Source: Dehalococcoidales bacterium (GTDB lineage Bacteria; Chloroflexota; Dehalococcoidia; Dehalococcoidales; RBG-16-60-22). From it: a stretch of DNA of 33,052 nt. Shown here piece after piece: positions 7,365 through 14,746 of this stretch (its first letter is position 1; each line of letters starts with the position of its first letter). The DNA lies in assembly GCA_028706655.1 (NCBI GenBank), contig JAQTVW010000008.1:1-33052 (forward strand). The letters run 5' to 3'. Under the pieces are notes generated by a model that saw nothing but the letters and a program-made list of their open reading frames with translations, had not been told where the DNA came from and made no database searches. The translations under genes were made by a program, and so were the position numbers.

Positions 7365-10217
7365 TCACTTCCCACAGCAATGTTTGTATTTTTTACCGCT
7401 GCCGCAGGGACAGGGGTCGTTGCGGCCTACCTTTTTACCGGCGTTCAGGTCAGGCTTGAGGGCGGCACGCGCGGTGACCTGAGCCATCGGGGACTGTTCC
7501 GGCTCTTTAGCTTCCCGTTTTTCTATTTTCAAATGGTAAATCGTGTGGACGACATCATGCTGGATGCTATCAGTCAGGTTCTGGAAAAACTCCAGTCCTT
7601 GCCGTTTATAAGCAACCAGCGGGTCGCGCTGGGCGACCGACTGCAGACCGATTTCCTGGCGCATATGCTCCATCGCGGTCAGATGCTCTACCCAGAGGGT
7701 ATCGATGATGCGCAGCATCACCACCCGTTCCAGCAAGCGCATATTGGGCGCGCCGAACTCTTTTTCGCGGTCTTCATACAGAGTATCCGCCTGCTCAATC
7801 AGCTTCGCTTCGATTTCTTTAGGAGCCATCTCCTTGATGGACTCCGCGGTGAGCGCGGGCGGCAGCGGGAAAATAGTGGCGATATCGGTAAGCAGGTGGG
7901 CGCTTTCCGGCGCATCGGCGGAGTTGGCGAAATGCGCCGCCACCGTGCCGCGCACTTCCGTCCGCACCATTTCCAGGATGTTGGATTTGAGGTCGGCGCC
8001 GCTTAAAATCTTGCGCCGTTCGCCGTAGATGACCTCGCGGTGCTTGTTCACGACATCGTCATATTCCACGAGGTGTTTGCGCATATCGAAATGATAACCC
8101 TCGACGCGCTTCTGCACATCGGTAATGGCGCGGGTAATCATGGCGTTTTCGATGGGCGTATCTTCGTCCATGCCCACCCAGTTCATCACGGTCTTGAGAC
8201 GGTCGCCGCCGAAGCGCCGCATAATATCATCTTCCAGCGAAATATAGAAGCGCGACTGCCCCGGGTCGCCCTGGCGTCCCGCGCGTCCCCGCAACTGGTT
8301 ATCGATACGCCGGGCTTCGTGGCGCTCCGTGCCGATGATGTGCAGACCGCCCAGGTCAATAACCTGCTGGTGCCGCTTTTTCCATTCGTCGTACTGCTTC
8401 TGCCATTCGGCATGGGCGACCGTCCATTCCTGGAGCTGGGCGGTATCCGCGGTTTCCGGTTTTTTGGGCTCTTCCGGCTGGCGTCCGCCCAGGATAATAT
8501 CGACGCCGCGGCCCGCCATGTTGGTGGCGACGGTCACCGCGCCGGGTTCGCCCGCCCCGGCAATAATGCTGGCTTCTTTTTCATGCTGCTTGGCGTTGAG
8601 CACCTGGCAGATGACGCCCTGCCGCTTGAGCACGTCAGTCAGGTATTCCGATTTTTCAATAGACACCGTGCCGATGACGACCGGACAGCCCCGTTCGTGG
8701 AGCTGTTTTACCTCGCGGCTGACGGCGCGGAACTTGGACTGCTCGGTCTTGTAGACAAAATCGGATAAATCTTCGCGGACCATCGGTCTGTTGGTGGGAA
8801 TCTGGACCACGTCCAGCTTGTAAATCTTGAAGAATTCTTCCGCTTCGGTGGCAGCGGTGCCGGTCATGCCGCCCAGTTTCTTGTACATGCGGAAGTAGTT
8901 CTGGATGGTAATCGTGGCGAAGGTCTTGCTTTCCTGCTGGATAGGGACATGTTCTTTGGCTTCAATCGCCTGGTGCAAGCCTTCGGAATAGCGCCGTCCG
9001 TACATCATCCGACCCGTAAACTCATCGACGATGACAATCTCGGCTTTGCCGCTGTCTCGCTTGACCACGTACTGCTGGTCTTTCTTGTAAAACTCCTTGG
9101 CGGAGAGGGCGTTGCGCAGGTGGTGAATCAGGCGGGCGTTCTGGGCATCGAACAGGCTGGCGGACTTGAGGACTCCCTCGCGCTTGAGCATGCGTTCCAT
9201 GTTCGACCAGCCGGCATCGGTCATCTCGGCGCTGTGCTCCTTGAGCTTTACTTCATAATCGGTGCCCGCATGGAGCGGCAGGACGAGCCGCGCGAACAAT
9301 TGATAAAGCTGCCCGGCTTCCACGTCCGGGGCGCTGATAATGAGCGGCGTGCGCGCTTCGTCAATAAGCAGGTTGTCTACCTCGTCCACGATGGCGAAGT
9401 TGACCGGCTGCTGAACGCACTGCGATAATTCCATCACCATGTTGTCGCGCAGGTAATCGAACCCGAACTCGGCACTGGTGCCATAAACAATATCCACCTG
9501 GTAAGCTTCTTTGCGGGCGATGGGGCGGAATTGCCGCCAGCGGCTGTCGCCGGAATCAAAGGCGGGGTCATAGATGCGCGCCGGATTATACTCATTGGGA
9601 GTCTGGGGCGGGTAGATGCTCGCCACGCGCAGTCCCAGGGCGTGATAGATGGGTCCCATCCAGTAGGGGTCGCGCCGCGCCAGGTAATCGTTCACGGTAG
9701 CCAGGTGGCAGCCCCTGCCGGTCAGGGCGTTGAGGTAGAGCGGCAGCGTGGCGACGAGCGTTTTACCTTCGCCGGTGCGCATCTCGGCGATTTTGCCCTG
9801 GTGCAGAACGATGCCGCCGATAAGCTGTACATCATAATGCCGCTGCCCGATGGTGCGCCGGGCAGCTTCCCGCACGGCGGCATAGGCTTCGGGTAAAATT
9901 TCGTTGAGAAAGCGGTTTTCTTCCTGGCGGCGTTCTTCATCCAGTTCCGTGATTCTGCCTTCGAGCTGGTGTATCTGCTCGGCGAACTGGTTTTGCCGGG
10001 CTTCCTCCAGTCGTTGCTTTGCTTCGTCAATCTCCCGGCGCGTGATGGAGATGGCTTCCGCCAGGCGCGATTTGAATTCGTCAGTTTTCGCACGCAATCC
10101 GGCGTCACTCAGCTTCTGATATTCCGGCTCCAGCGCGTTGATGCGCGCGACAAGCGGCTGAATGCGCTTTATCTCTTTTTCATTCGAATCGAACAGACCG
10201 CTAAACAATCCGGGCAT
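7365..10217 (-). CDS. secA: Protein translocase ATPase SecA
   Basis: Motor ATPase that drives unfolded preproteins through SecYEG. The 950 residues include the DEAD-like motor: Walker A TGEGKT (148-153), the DEVDNLLIDEARTPLIIS Walker B block, GMTGTA, and the GTERHEARRIDNQLRGRAGRQGDPG helicase motif VI. The C-terminus is a zinc knuckle, CPCGSGKKYKHCC (C936, C938, C947, C948), for SecB or ribosome contact. Walker A lies about 45 residues later than in E. coli because of a coiled-coil-like insertion at about 58-105. A second insertion rich in W, K, E and Q lies in nucleotide-binding domain 2 (after GGRQPEEP). The ATG has GAGGA upstream and follows the DUF2007 gene by 5 bases. Confidence 0.98.
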   Translation of the reverse strand: MPGLFSGLFDSNEKEIKRIQPLVARINALEPEYQKLSDAGLRAKTDEFKSRLAEAISITRREIDEAKQRLEEARQNQFAEQIHQLEGRITELDEERRQEENRFLNEILPEAYAAVREAARRTIGQRHYDVQLIGGIVLHQGKIAEMRTGEGKTLVATLPLYLNALTGRGCHLATVNDYLARRDPYWMGPIYHALGLRVASIYPPQTPNEYNPARIYDPAFDSGDSRWRQFRPIARKEAYQVDIVYGTSAEFGFDYLRDNMVMELSQCVQQPVNFAIVDEVDNLLIDEARTPLIISAPDVEAGQLYQLFARLVLPLHAGTDYEVKLKEHSAEMTDAGWSNMERMLKREGVLKSASLFDAQNARLIHHLRNALSAKEFYKKDQQYVVKRDSGKAEIVIVDEFTGRMMYGRRYSEGLHQAIEAKEHVPIQQESKTFATITIQNYFRMYKKLGGMTGTAATEAEEFFKIYKLDVVQIPTNRPMVREDLSDFVYKTEQSKFRAVSREVKQLHERGCPVVIGTVSIEKSEYLTDVLKRQGVICQVLNAKQHEKEASIIAGAGEPGAVTVATNMAGRGVDIILGGRQPEEPKKPETADTAQLQEWTVAHAEWQKQYDEWKKRHQQVIDLGGLHIIGTERHEARRIDNQLRGRAGRQGDPGQSRFYISLEDDIMRRFGGDRLKTVMNWVGMDEDTPIENAMITRAITDVQKRVEGYHFDMRKHLVEYDDVVNKHREVIYGERRKILSGADLKSNILEMVRTEVRGTVAAHFANSADAPESAHLLTDIATIFPLPPALTAESIKEMAPKEIEAKLIEQADTLYEDREKEFGAPNMRLLERVVMLRIIDTLWVEHLTAMEHMRQEIGLQSVAQRDPLVAYKRQGLEFFQNLTDSIQHDVVHTIYHLKIEKREAKEPEQSPMAQVTARAALKPDLNAGKKVGRNDPCPCGSGKKYKHCCGK

Positions 10218-10222
10218 ATCAA

Positions 10223-10507
10223 TCAGTCCTCAGACTCGGGCATATCATTCTCCGGTTCGCCATCTCCAATCGGCAGTCCGGCTTCGCCGCGGTCTTCGAT
10301 GAGCTTGCGGGCTTCTCCCGCGATGTGCTCCGGCACCATTATCTTGACGCCGCCCATGCCGTCAAAAACGAAGACGTGCACCGATGGCGCCGCATTCGAC
10401 CGGAGAATGCAGGGGATACCGAAACTCTCCAGCAAACTGCGGATAACCTGCGCTTCTGGTTCGCTGACGGTGCGGTAGACTTCGACCAGTTTCTCAGTCC
10501 TGCTCAA
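10223..10507 (-). CDS. DUF2007 family protein
   Basis: A 94-residue soluble protein of the DUF2007 family (called a putative prokaryotic signal-transducing protein, named from GlnB-like topology). It shows the usual LVEVYRTVSEPEAQVIRSLLESFGIPC start, in which a helix follows the first strand, and a VKIMVPEHIAGEARKLIED second half. The tail is acidic. The start codon is TTG, with GGAG 6 bases upstream inside the prs coding end; it overlaps prs by 14 bases, so coupled translation is likely. It sits between prs and secA. Its molecular role is unknown; members often accompany housekeeping genes. Confidence 0.8.
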   Translation of the reverse strand: MSRTEKLVEVYRTVSEPEAQVIRSLLESFGIPCILRSNAAPSVHVFVFDGMGGVKIMVPEHIAGEARKLIEDRGEAGLPIGDGEPENDMPESED

Positions 10508-11438
10508 ACATCGCTCCTATGGACATGCCGGTATGTATGCGGTGGATAGCTTCGCCTAGCAGCGGCGCGAGCGAGAGCACGGTCATCTTGTCCAGCTTGC
10601 GCGCGCCGTTGACCGCGATGGTGTTGGTAACGACCACTTCTTTTACAGGGCTGTTGGCGATGCGTTCGATGGCTTTGCCGGAAAATACCGGGTGGGTACA
10701 GCAGGAGTAGACCTCGCGGACGCCCCGTTCGATAAGCGTTGCTACCACGCCGACCAGGGAGCCGGCGGTATCTATTTCATCATCTATGGTGAGCGCCGTT
10801 CTGCCGGCGACTTCACCGATGACGTTGAGGGTCTCGGTGCGATCGTTATTGCCCAGCCGCCGTTTCTCCATGATGGCGAGGGGAGCATTGAGCTTGGCGG
10901 CAAGGTCGCGCGCCCGTTTGCTGACGCCGATATCGGTGGCGACGACGACAAGGTCGGGGATTTTCTTCTGGTTGAAATAGTTGGCGATAGTATACAGAGC
11001 TGTCAGTTCATCGACGGGGATATTGAAAAAGCCCTGAATCTGCGCGGCATGAAGGTCGACGGTGAGGATACGGTTGGCGCCGGCGACGGTGAGCAGGTCG
11101 GCGACGAGGCGGGCGGTGATGGGGACGCGGGGCTGGTCTTTCTTATCGGTGCGCCCGTATCCGTAATAGGGAACGACGGCAGTGATGCGTTCCGCGGATG
11201 CCCGCTTGAGGGCATCAATCATAATGAGCAGTTCCATGAGGTTGTTATTGACCGGTGCGGAAAGAGGCTGTACCACGAAGGCATCGCGCTGGCGCACGTT
11301 TTCCAGTATGCGGACGAAGGTGTTATCGTTACTGAACTGGAAGGCTTCGCTCTTGCCCAGGGGTATTCCCAGGTAATCCGTGATTTCCCTGGCGAGAGCA
11401 GGGTTTGCATTACCGCTGAATACCTTTAATTCGTCCAT
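10494..11438 (-). CDS. prs: Ribose-phosphate pyrophosphokinase
   Basis: Makes PRPP from ribose 5-phosphate and ATP for nucleotide, histidine and tryptophan synthesis. 314 residues, typical length. It begins with FSGNANPALAREI; the flexible loop YYGYGRTDKK (91-100) carries the catalytic Arg/Lys region, and H130 lies in VDLHAAQIQGFF. The PRPP-binding loop is IDDEIDTAGS (218-227), slightly different from the common VDDMIDTAGT. The ATG at 11438 was chosen because GGAGGAG lies about 9 bases upstream and the family begins here; a longer reading frame adds 15 unrelated residues. A TATAAT box sits 50 bases upstream. It is first in the operon prs > DUF2007 > secA > three small genes. Confidence 0.96.
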   Translation of the reverse strand: MDELKVFSGNANPALAREITDYLGIPLGKSEAFQFSNDNTFVRILENVRQRDAFVVQPLSAPVNNNLMELLIMIDALKRASAERITAVVPYYGYGRTDKKDQPRVPITARLVADLLTVAGANRILTVDLHAAQIQGFFNIPVDELTALYTIANYFNQKKIPDLVVVATDIGVSKRARDLAAKLNAPLAIMEKRRLGNNDRTETLNVIGEVAGRTALTIDDEIDTAGSLVGVVATLIERGVREVYSCCTHPVFSGKAIERIANSPVKEVVVTNTIAVNGARKLDKMTVLSLAPLLGEAIHRIHTGMSIGAMFEQD

Positions 11439-11488
11439 CGGCGATTTCTCCTCCCGAATTTCAGTCACAGCCAGCGCTGCCAAGTCTA

Positions 11489-11517
11489 ATTATAGCACTA
11501 ACCGCTTACAACCTTAA
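11489..11517 (-). promoter_or_regulatory. Probable sigma-70 promoter of the prs-secA operon
   Basis: On the minus strand a perfect -10 TATAAT (11489-11494) is preceded by a 17-base spacer and a weak -35 TTAAGG. It lies about 50 bases before the prs start with no other gene between. The -10 is convincing and the -35 poor. Confidence 0.55.
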
Positions 11518-11530
11518 AACCGGCAATTGT

Positions 11531-11559
11531 GTCATTGCGAGCCGAAGGCGAAACAATCC
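11531..11559 (+). repeat. GTCATTGCGAG...CAATC intergenic repeat (unit A), copy 2
   Basis: Begins GTCATTGCGAG and ends ACAATCC, matching the unit at 2804-2836 at both ends with a shorter and different middle. Immediately downstream is a CT-rich hairpin, the same order as at copy 1. Confidence 0.7.
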
Positions 11560-11569
11560 TATTGGCTTC

Positions 11570-11594
11570 TCCTTCTCCCTCGATGGGAGAAGGA
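11570..11594 (+). repeat. Perfect 10-bp inverted repeat (unit B), copy 2
   Basis: Arms TCCTTCTCCC (11570-11579) and GGGAGAAGGA (11585-11594) are exact complements around a 5-base loop. It is followed by a GATGAGGGTGA stretch, comparable to the GTGGGTGAGG stretch beside copy 1, and by more CT/GA-rich sequence to about 11650. Confidence 0.7.
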
Positions 11595-11706
11595 CAGGAT
11601 GAGGGTGAATCCCCTCAGCTTACTCCTCTCCCACAAAGGGGAGGGGAAACCTGAGACTTGTTGCAGAAAAGAAAATTCTGATTTAAGATATAAAAACATC
11701 CGGAAA

Positions 11707-12066
11707 ATGATAATATACGTACGCCATAAAAAAGTCACGGTTAGTACCTATATGAAAAGATTATTAAAATTATCACCGAGAGACAAAAGGGGAGTTTTTA
11801 TAGGGTTGATTGTTACAGGATTATTATCATTACCTTTGGAATTCTTTTACGCTTTCATTACAGGGGGGAACCTCAGTCTAACTAATAATAAATTTGTTAG
11901 AATCTGGCTGATTGGCTCTGGAATAATTCTCGCTCTATTAGCTGTGCCATCTATCTTGCTGGGTCTAGGTATATCGCGCAATTCAAAAAGGCTTAAAGCA
12001 GGCGGCGTAATGCTTCTTGTATTAGTATATTTGGCGGCTTTCTTGTACTTCCGTGGTTGGCGCTAA
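11707..12066 (+). CDS. Small three-helix membrane protein, AT-rich, unknown
   Basis: A hypothetical protein of 119 residues from this ATG, or 104 from an ATG at 11752. Three hydrophobic segments are visible: GVFIGLIVTGLLSLPLEFFY, WLIGSGIILALLAVPSILLGLG and GGVMLLVLVYLAAFLY, with a basic N-terminus (MKRLLKLSPRDKRG in the shorter form). The reading frame continues upstream into the repeat at 11531, but that part encodes repeat sequence and is unlikely to be translated. No convincing ribosome site precedes either ATG, so the start is uncertain. Base composition is AT-rich next to prs and glyA, like the gene at 1781, and it likewise adjoins the composite repeat. Family not recognised. Confidence 0.5.
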   Translation: MIIYVRHKKVTVSTYMKRLLKLSPRDKRGVFIGLIVTGLLSLPLEFFYAFITGGNLSLTNNKFVRIWLIGSGIILALLAVPSILLGLGISRNSKRLKAGGVMLLVLVYLAAFLYFRGWR

Positions 12067-12137
12067 ATTACTAATGGCTAATTAAAACGAATTGACCGCA
12101 GATAGCGACATTATGAGATTATAGGCGAGTCAGCCTC

Positions 12138-13382
12138 TTACGCTTCTATTCCCGGAATCGGGAAGCGGGCGCTCATTTCGAGGATTTCCTGGCGCACTGC
12201 CTTACGTAGTTCCAGATTATTGATGTCCCGGGTAATCTTCACAATCAACTCGGCGAGGCGCTTCATTTCCACGGTGCCCAGTCCGCGCGCGGTGGCGGAA
12301 GGCGTGCCCAGCCGGATGCCGCTGGCGATGCGGGGCGGGCGGGTATCGAACGGGATGGCGTTGCGGTTGATGATGATGCCGGCTGCCTGTAAGGCTTCTT
12401 CGGCTTCTTTGCCGGTGACACCAGTACTGCCGATGTCCACCAGAATAAGGTGGTTGTCCGTACCGCCGGAAACGATGCGCAGTCCCAGCCGCTGTAATTC
12501 GGTGGACAGGATAAGCGCATTGTCCAGCACCGCCTGCTGGTAGCGGGCGAACTCCGGCTGCATCGCTTCGTGGAAAGCGACCGCCTTGGCGGCGATGATA
12601 TGCATGAAAGGTCCGCCCTGGATGCCGGGGAAAACGGCGGAATCGATTTTACTGCCCAGTTCCGGCGCGGCGAGGATGAAGCCGCTGCGCGGCCCGCGCA
12701 GGGTCTTGTGAGTCGTGCCGGTGACGACATGGGAATAGGGCACCGGGCTGGGGTGCAGACCTGCCGCGATAAGCCCGGCGATGTGCGCGGTATCTACCAT
12801 CAGCTTCGCGCCGACAATATCGGCAATCTGGCGGAATCTGGCAAAATCAATAATGCGGGGGTAAGCGCTCGCTCCGGCGACAATCAGCTTCGGTTTGTGC
12901 TGCAGAGCCAGGTTTTCTACTTCTTGATAATCGATGCGTTCCGTCTCGCGGTTCACACCGTAAGAGACAAAATTGTATGACCTGCCGGAAAAGCTGGAGC
13001 GATCGCCGTGGGTCAAATGTCCCCCGTGGGCGAGGCTCATCGCCAGCACGGTATCGCCGTGTTCAATCGTGGCAAAATAAGCCGCCATGTTCGCCTGCGC
13101 GCCGCTATGTGACTGGACGTTGGCATAGCCTGCCCCGAAAAGCTCTTTGACGCGCTGGATAGCGAGATTTTCGATGATGTCCATGTTCTCACATCCGCCG
13201 TAGTAGCGGCGGTGAGGGTAGCCCTCAGCGTATTTGCAGGTGATAAAGGAGCCCTGGGCTTCCAGCACGGCGCGGCTGGGATAGTTTTCGGAGGCAATCA
13301 GGTTGATGGACTCCCGCTGCCTTTTTTTCTCCTGCTCGATGGCGTTGCTGATTTCGGGATCAACCTGACTCAATGAACTCAT
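12138..13382 (-). CDS. glyA: Serine hydroxymethyltransferase
   Basis: PLP enzyme converting serine and tetrahydrofolate to glycine and methylene-THF, the main entry to one-carbon metabolism. At 414 residues it is normal length. It has [11 protein letters not shown], the [20 protein letters not shown] loop (49-68), the cofactor residues D197 and H200 in VDTAHIAG, and the Schiff-base lysine K226 in [24 protein letters not shown] precedes the ATG by 3-4 bases. It has its own promoter (13421-13450) although the molbindin gene lies upstream on the same strand. The convergent small membrane gene ends 71 bases away; no clear terminator is seen between them. Confidence 0.98.
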   Translation of the reverse strand: MSSLSQVDPEISNAIEQEKKRQRESINLIASENYPSRAVLEAQGSFITCKYAEGYPHRRYYGGCENMDIIENLAIQRVKELFGAGYANVQSHSGAQANMAAYFATIEHGDTVLAMSLAHGGHLTHGDRSSFSGRSYNFVSYGVNRETERIDYQEVENLALQHKPKLIVAGASAYPRIIDFARFRQIADIVGAKLMVDTAHIAGLIAAGLHPSPVPYSHVVTGTTHKTLRGPRSGFILAAPELGSKIDSAVFPGIQGGPFMHIIAAKAVAFHEAMQPEFARYQQAVLDNALILSTELQRLGLRIVSGGTDNHLILVDIGSTGVTGKEAEEALQAAGIIINRNAIPFDTRPPRIASGIRLGTPSATARGLGTVEMKRLAELIVKITRDINNLELRKAVRQEILEMSARFPIPGIEA

Positions 13383-13420
13383 GTTCCTCTCCGTGACAAA
13401 AGGGGATACAAACTATAAAT

Positions 13421-13450
13421 AGTCTACATCCGCAGGCTTGTCACAGTCAA
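13421..13450 (-). promoter_or_regulatory. Probable promoter of glyA
   Basis: Minus-strand TTGACT (13445-13450), an 18-base spacer and TAGACT (13421-13426), about 39 bases before the glyA start. A short inverted repeat (ACTAT-AA-ATAGT, 13412-13423) overlaps the -10 and could be an operator or chance. Confidence 0.55.
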
Positions 13451-13481
13451 TTTTAAAAGATTGAGGTCGGGGCATCCGGCG

Positions 13482-13691
13482 CTAGTCTATTGCGATCATC
13501 ACGCTGGAAGCTTTCACCACGGCATAAACCTGCTTGCCGACAGCCAACCCCAGGCTCTCGGCGGATTCCTTGGTTATCACCGATACAACCTGCGTACCGC
13601 CGGCTATCTCGACGACTACCTCGGTATTGACCACGCCCGGCTTGATCCGGATAACTTTACCCTTGAGGACATTACGAGCACTGATTTGCAT
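13482..13691 (-). CDS. Molbindin (Mop/TOBE-domain molybdate-binding protein)
   Basis: A 69-residue single TOBE domain that binds molybdate or tungstate in an oligomer and buffers or delivers it in the cytoplasm. The sequence follows the molbindin pattern: MQISARNVLKGKVIRIKPG, then VNTEVVVEI, then VVSVITKESAESLGL, then VGKQVYAVVKASSVMI. The ATG at 13691 was chosen because GGAGGG lies 6 bases upstream and family members start with M-x-S-A-R-N; a longer frame adds only nine doubtful residues. A TATAAT-like box lies at 13728-13733 with no good -35. Its position 1.1 kb from a molybdopterin-type operon fits a cell that uses Mo or W, although no transporter genes are adjacent. Confidence 0.88.
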   Translation of the reverse strand: MQISARNVLKGKVIRIKPGVVNTEVVVEIAGGTQVVSVITKESAESLGLAVGKQVYAVVKASSVMIAID

Positions 13692-13791
13692 AGCATCCCT
13701 CCTTCGATAATTCATCACGGTGTATTTATTATAACACGCGTATCGACAGGTTGAGGGATGTTGAGGGACATGGAATAGTCCGAATGGGATA

Positions 13792-13820
13792 TTGACATTG
13801 ACAGCTAGCCATATTAGAAT
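13792..13820 (+). promoter_or_regulatory. Strong sigma-70-type promoter of the PrsW/YhfC-like gene
   Basis: TTGACA (13792-13797), a 17-base spacer, then TAGAAT (13815-13820), 48 bases before the ATG. A second TTGACA directly follows the first (13798-13803) and a TATAAT lies at 13835-13840, but those two are 31 bases apart and do not make a promoter together. Confidence 0.65.
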
Positions 13821-13868
13821 GCCAGCGATACTGGTATAATTTAGGCAACCACATCGAGGTGTTAGGGC

Positions 13869-14633
13869 ATGCTGAAACAGACGGCTGATTTCTTCTTATC
13901 GTGGTTTGCCAATCCCAGCGCCGCCGGTATCGCCCTCGCTGTTGTCTTTGGTGTCATCTGGCTTTTTCCTTACTGGCCGCCTCTATTTGTCAAACGTTAC
14001 TGGCTCTGGGCAGTATTGCTCGGCAGCGCCTTGCTTACCCTGGCTTCAATTTCGTTCATCCAAATCCCGGTCCAGATGTGGATTGGCAGATTCCTGACCA
14101 CCTCGATGAGCCAGGCGCAACTGCAGAACTGGCTGCTGCTGGTCGGCATTCCCCAGATACTGATTACCGGCCTGGTACAGGAAGCCGCCAAGCTGGTGCC
14201 GGTGGTGATTTACTGGCTGAAAAAGCAGCGGGACATCCCGCCCTATCTCGGACTGGCTTTCGGGGCGGTTGCCGGCGCCGGGTTCGGGATTTTTGAAGCG
14301 CAATGGATTCACAACTCGATACTCGCCAACGGGCAGGCGAGCGGGCTGGCTTTCCTGGAGAGGTTCTTCGTGGTGGGTTTTCACACATCAATCAGCGCCA
14401 TCGCGGGATACGGACTGGCGCTGGGGAAAGGCGGGCGCAACTACCTGCTGGCGGCTTTTCTGCATTCTTTATTAAATTATAGCGCTTTGCTCGTCCAGAA
14501 GGGGCTATCTGTCATCCTTATAGAGGCGTATATCGGTATCATTGCGGTGCTTGTCACGCTGGTCGGTCTCTGGCTGCATTTCCGGCAGCCAGAACTGGAA
14601 GCCGATGACCCCGACCCGACATATGACTTCTAA
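13869..14633 (+). CDS. PrsW/YhfC-like integral membrane protein, putative intramembrane metalloprotease
   Basis: A 254-residue polytopic membrane protein, with about seven hydrophobic segments. It carries the motif order of PrsW/YhfC-type intramembrane metalloproteases: Q104-E105-A-A-K108 (EExxK-like), F139-x3-E143 within GAGFGIFE, then H172 in VVGFHTSISAIAG and H199 in AAFLHSLLNY. In PrsW the first motif is normally Glu-Glu; here the first Glu is Gln, so activity is not certain. PrsW cleaves anti-sigma factors in Bacillus; no anti-sigma or sigma gene is adjacent. The C-terminus ends in an acidic tail. GAGGTGTTAGGGC precedes the ATG and a good promoter lies upstream. It converges with the redox operon; the 113-base gap shows no clear terminator. 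Confidence 0.75.
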   Translation: MLKQTADFFLSWFANPSAAGIALAVVFGVIWLFPYWPPLFVKRYWLWAVLLGSALLTLASISFIQIPVQMWIGRFLTTSMSQAQLQNWLLLVGIPQILITGLVQEAAKLVPVVIYWLKKQRDIPPYLGLAFGAVAGAGFGIFEAQWIHNSILANGQASGLAFLERFFVVGFHTSISAIAGYGLALGKGGRNYLLAAFLHSLLNYSALLVQKGLSVILIEAYIGIIAVLVTLVGLWLHFRQPELEADDPDPTYDF

Positions 14634-14746
14634 GAAGGCAAAATAGAGAAGGATGCAGGCAGCTATCTGGTGTTCCTGTCGGGGGATTATTCTCGATTGC
14701 CCTCGCCGCAATAACGGACTACGAAAAGAAGAAATAGCCAGGCCTG

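Noticed and set aside
11527-11706. N-terminal extension of the small membrane gene
   Set aside because: It is translated from the composite repeat and lacks a ribosome site.
13798-13840. Second TTGACA with TATAAT as a promoter
   Set aside because: The boxes are 31 bases apart, too far for sigma-70; the first TTGACA with TAGAAT is used instead.
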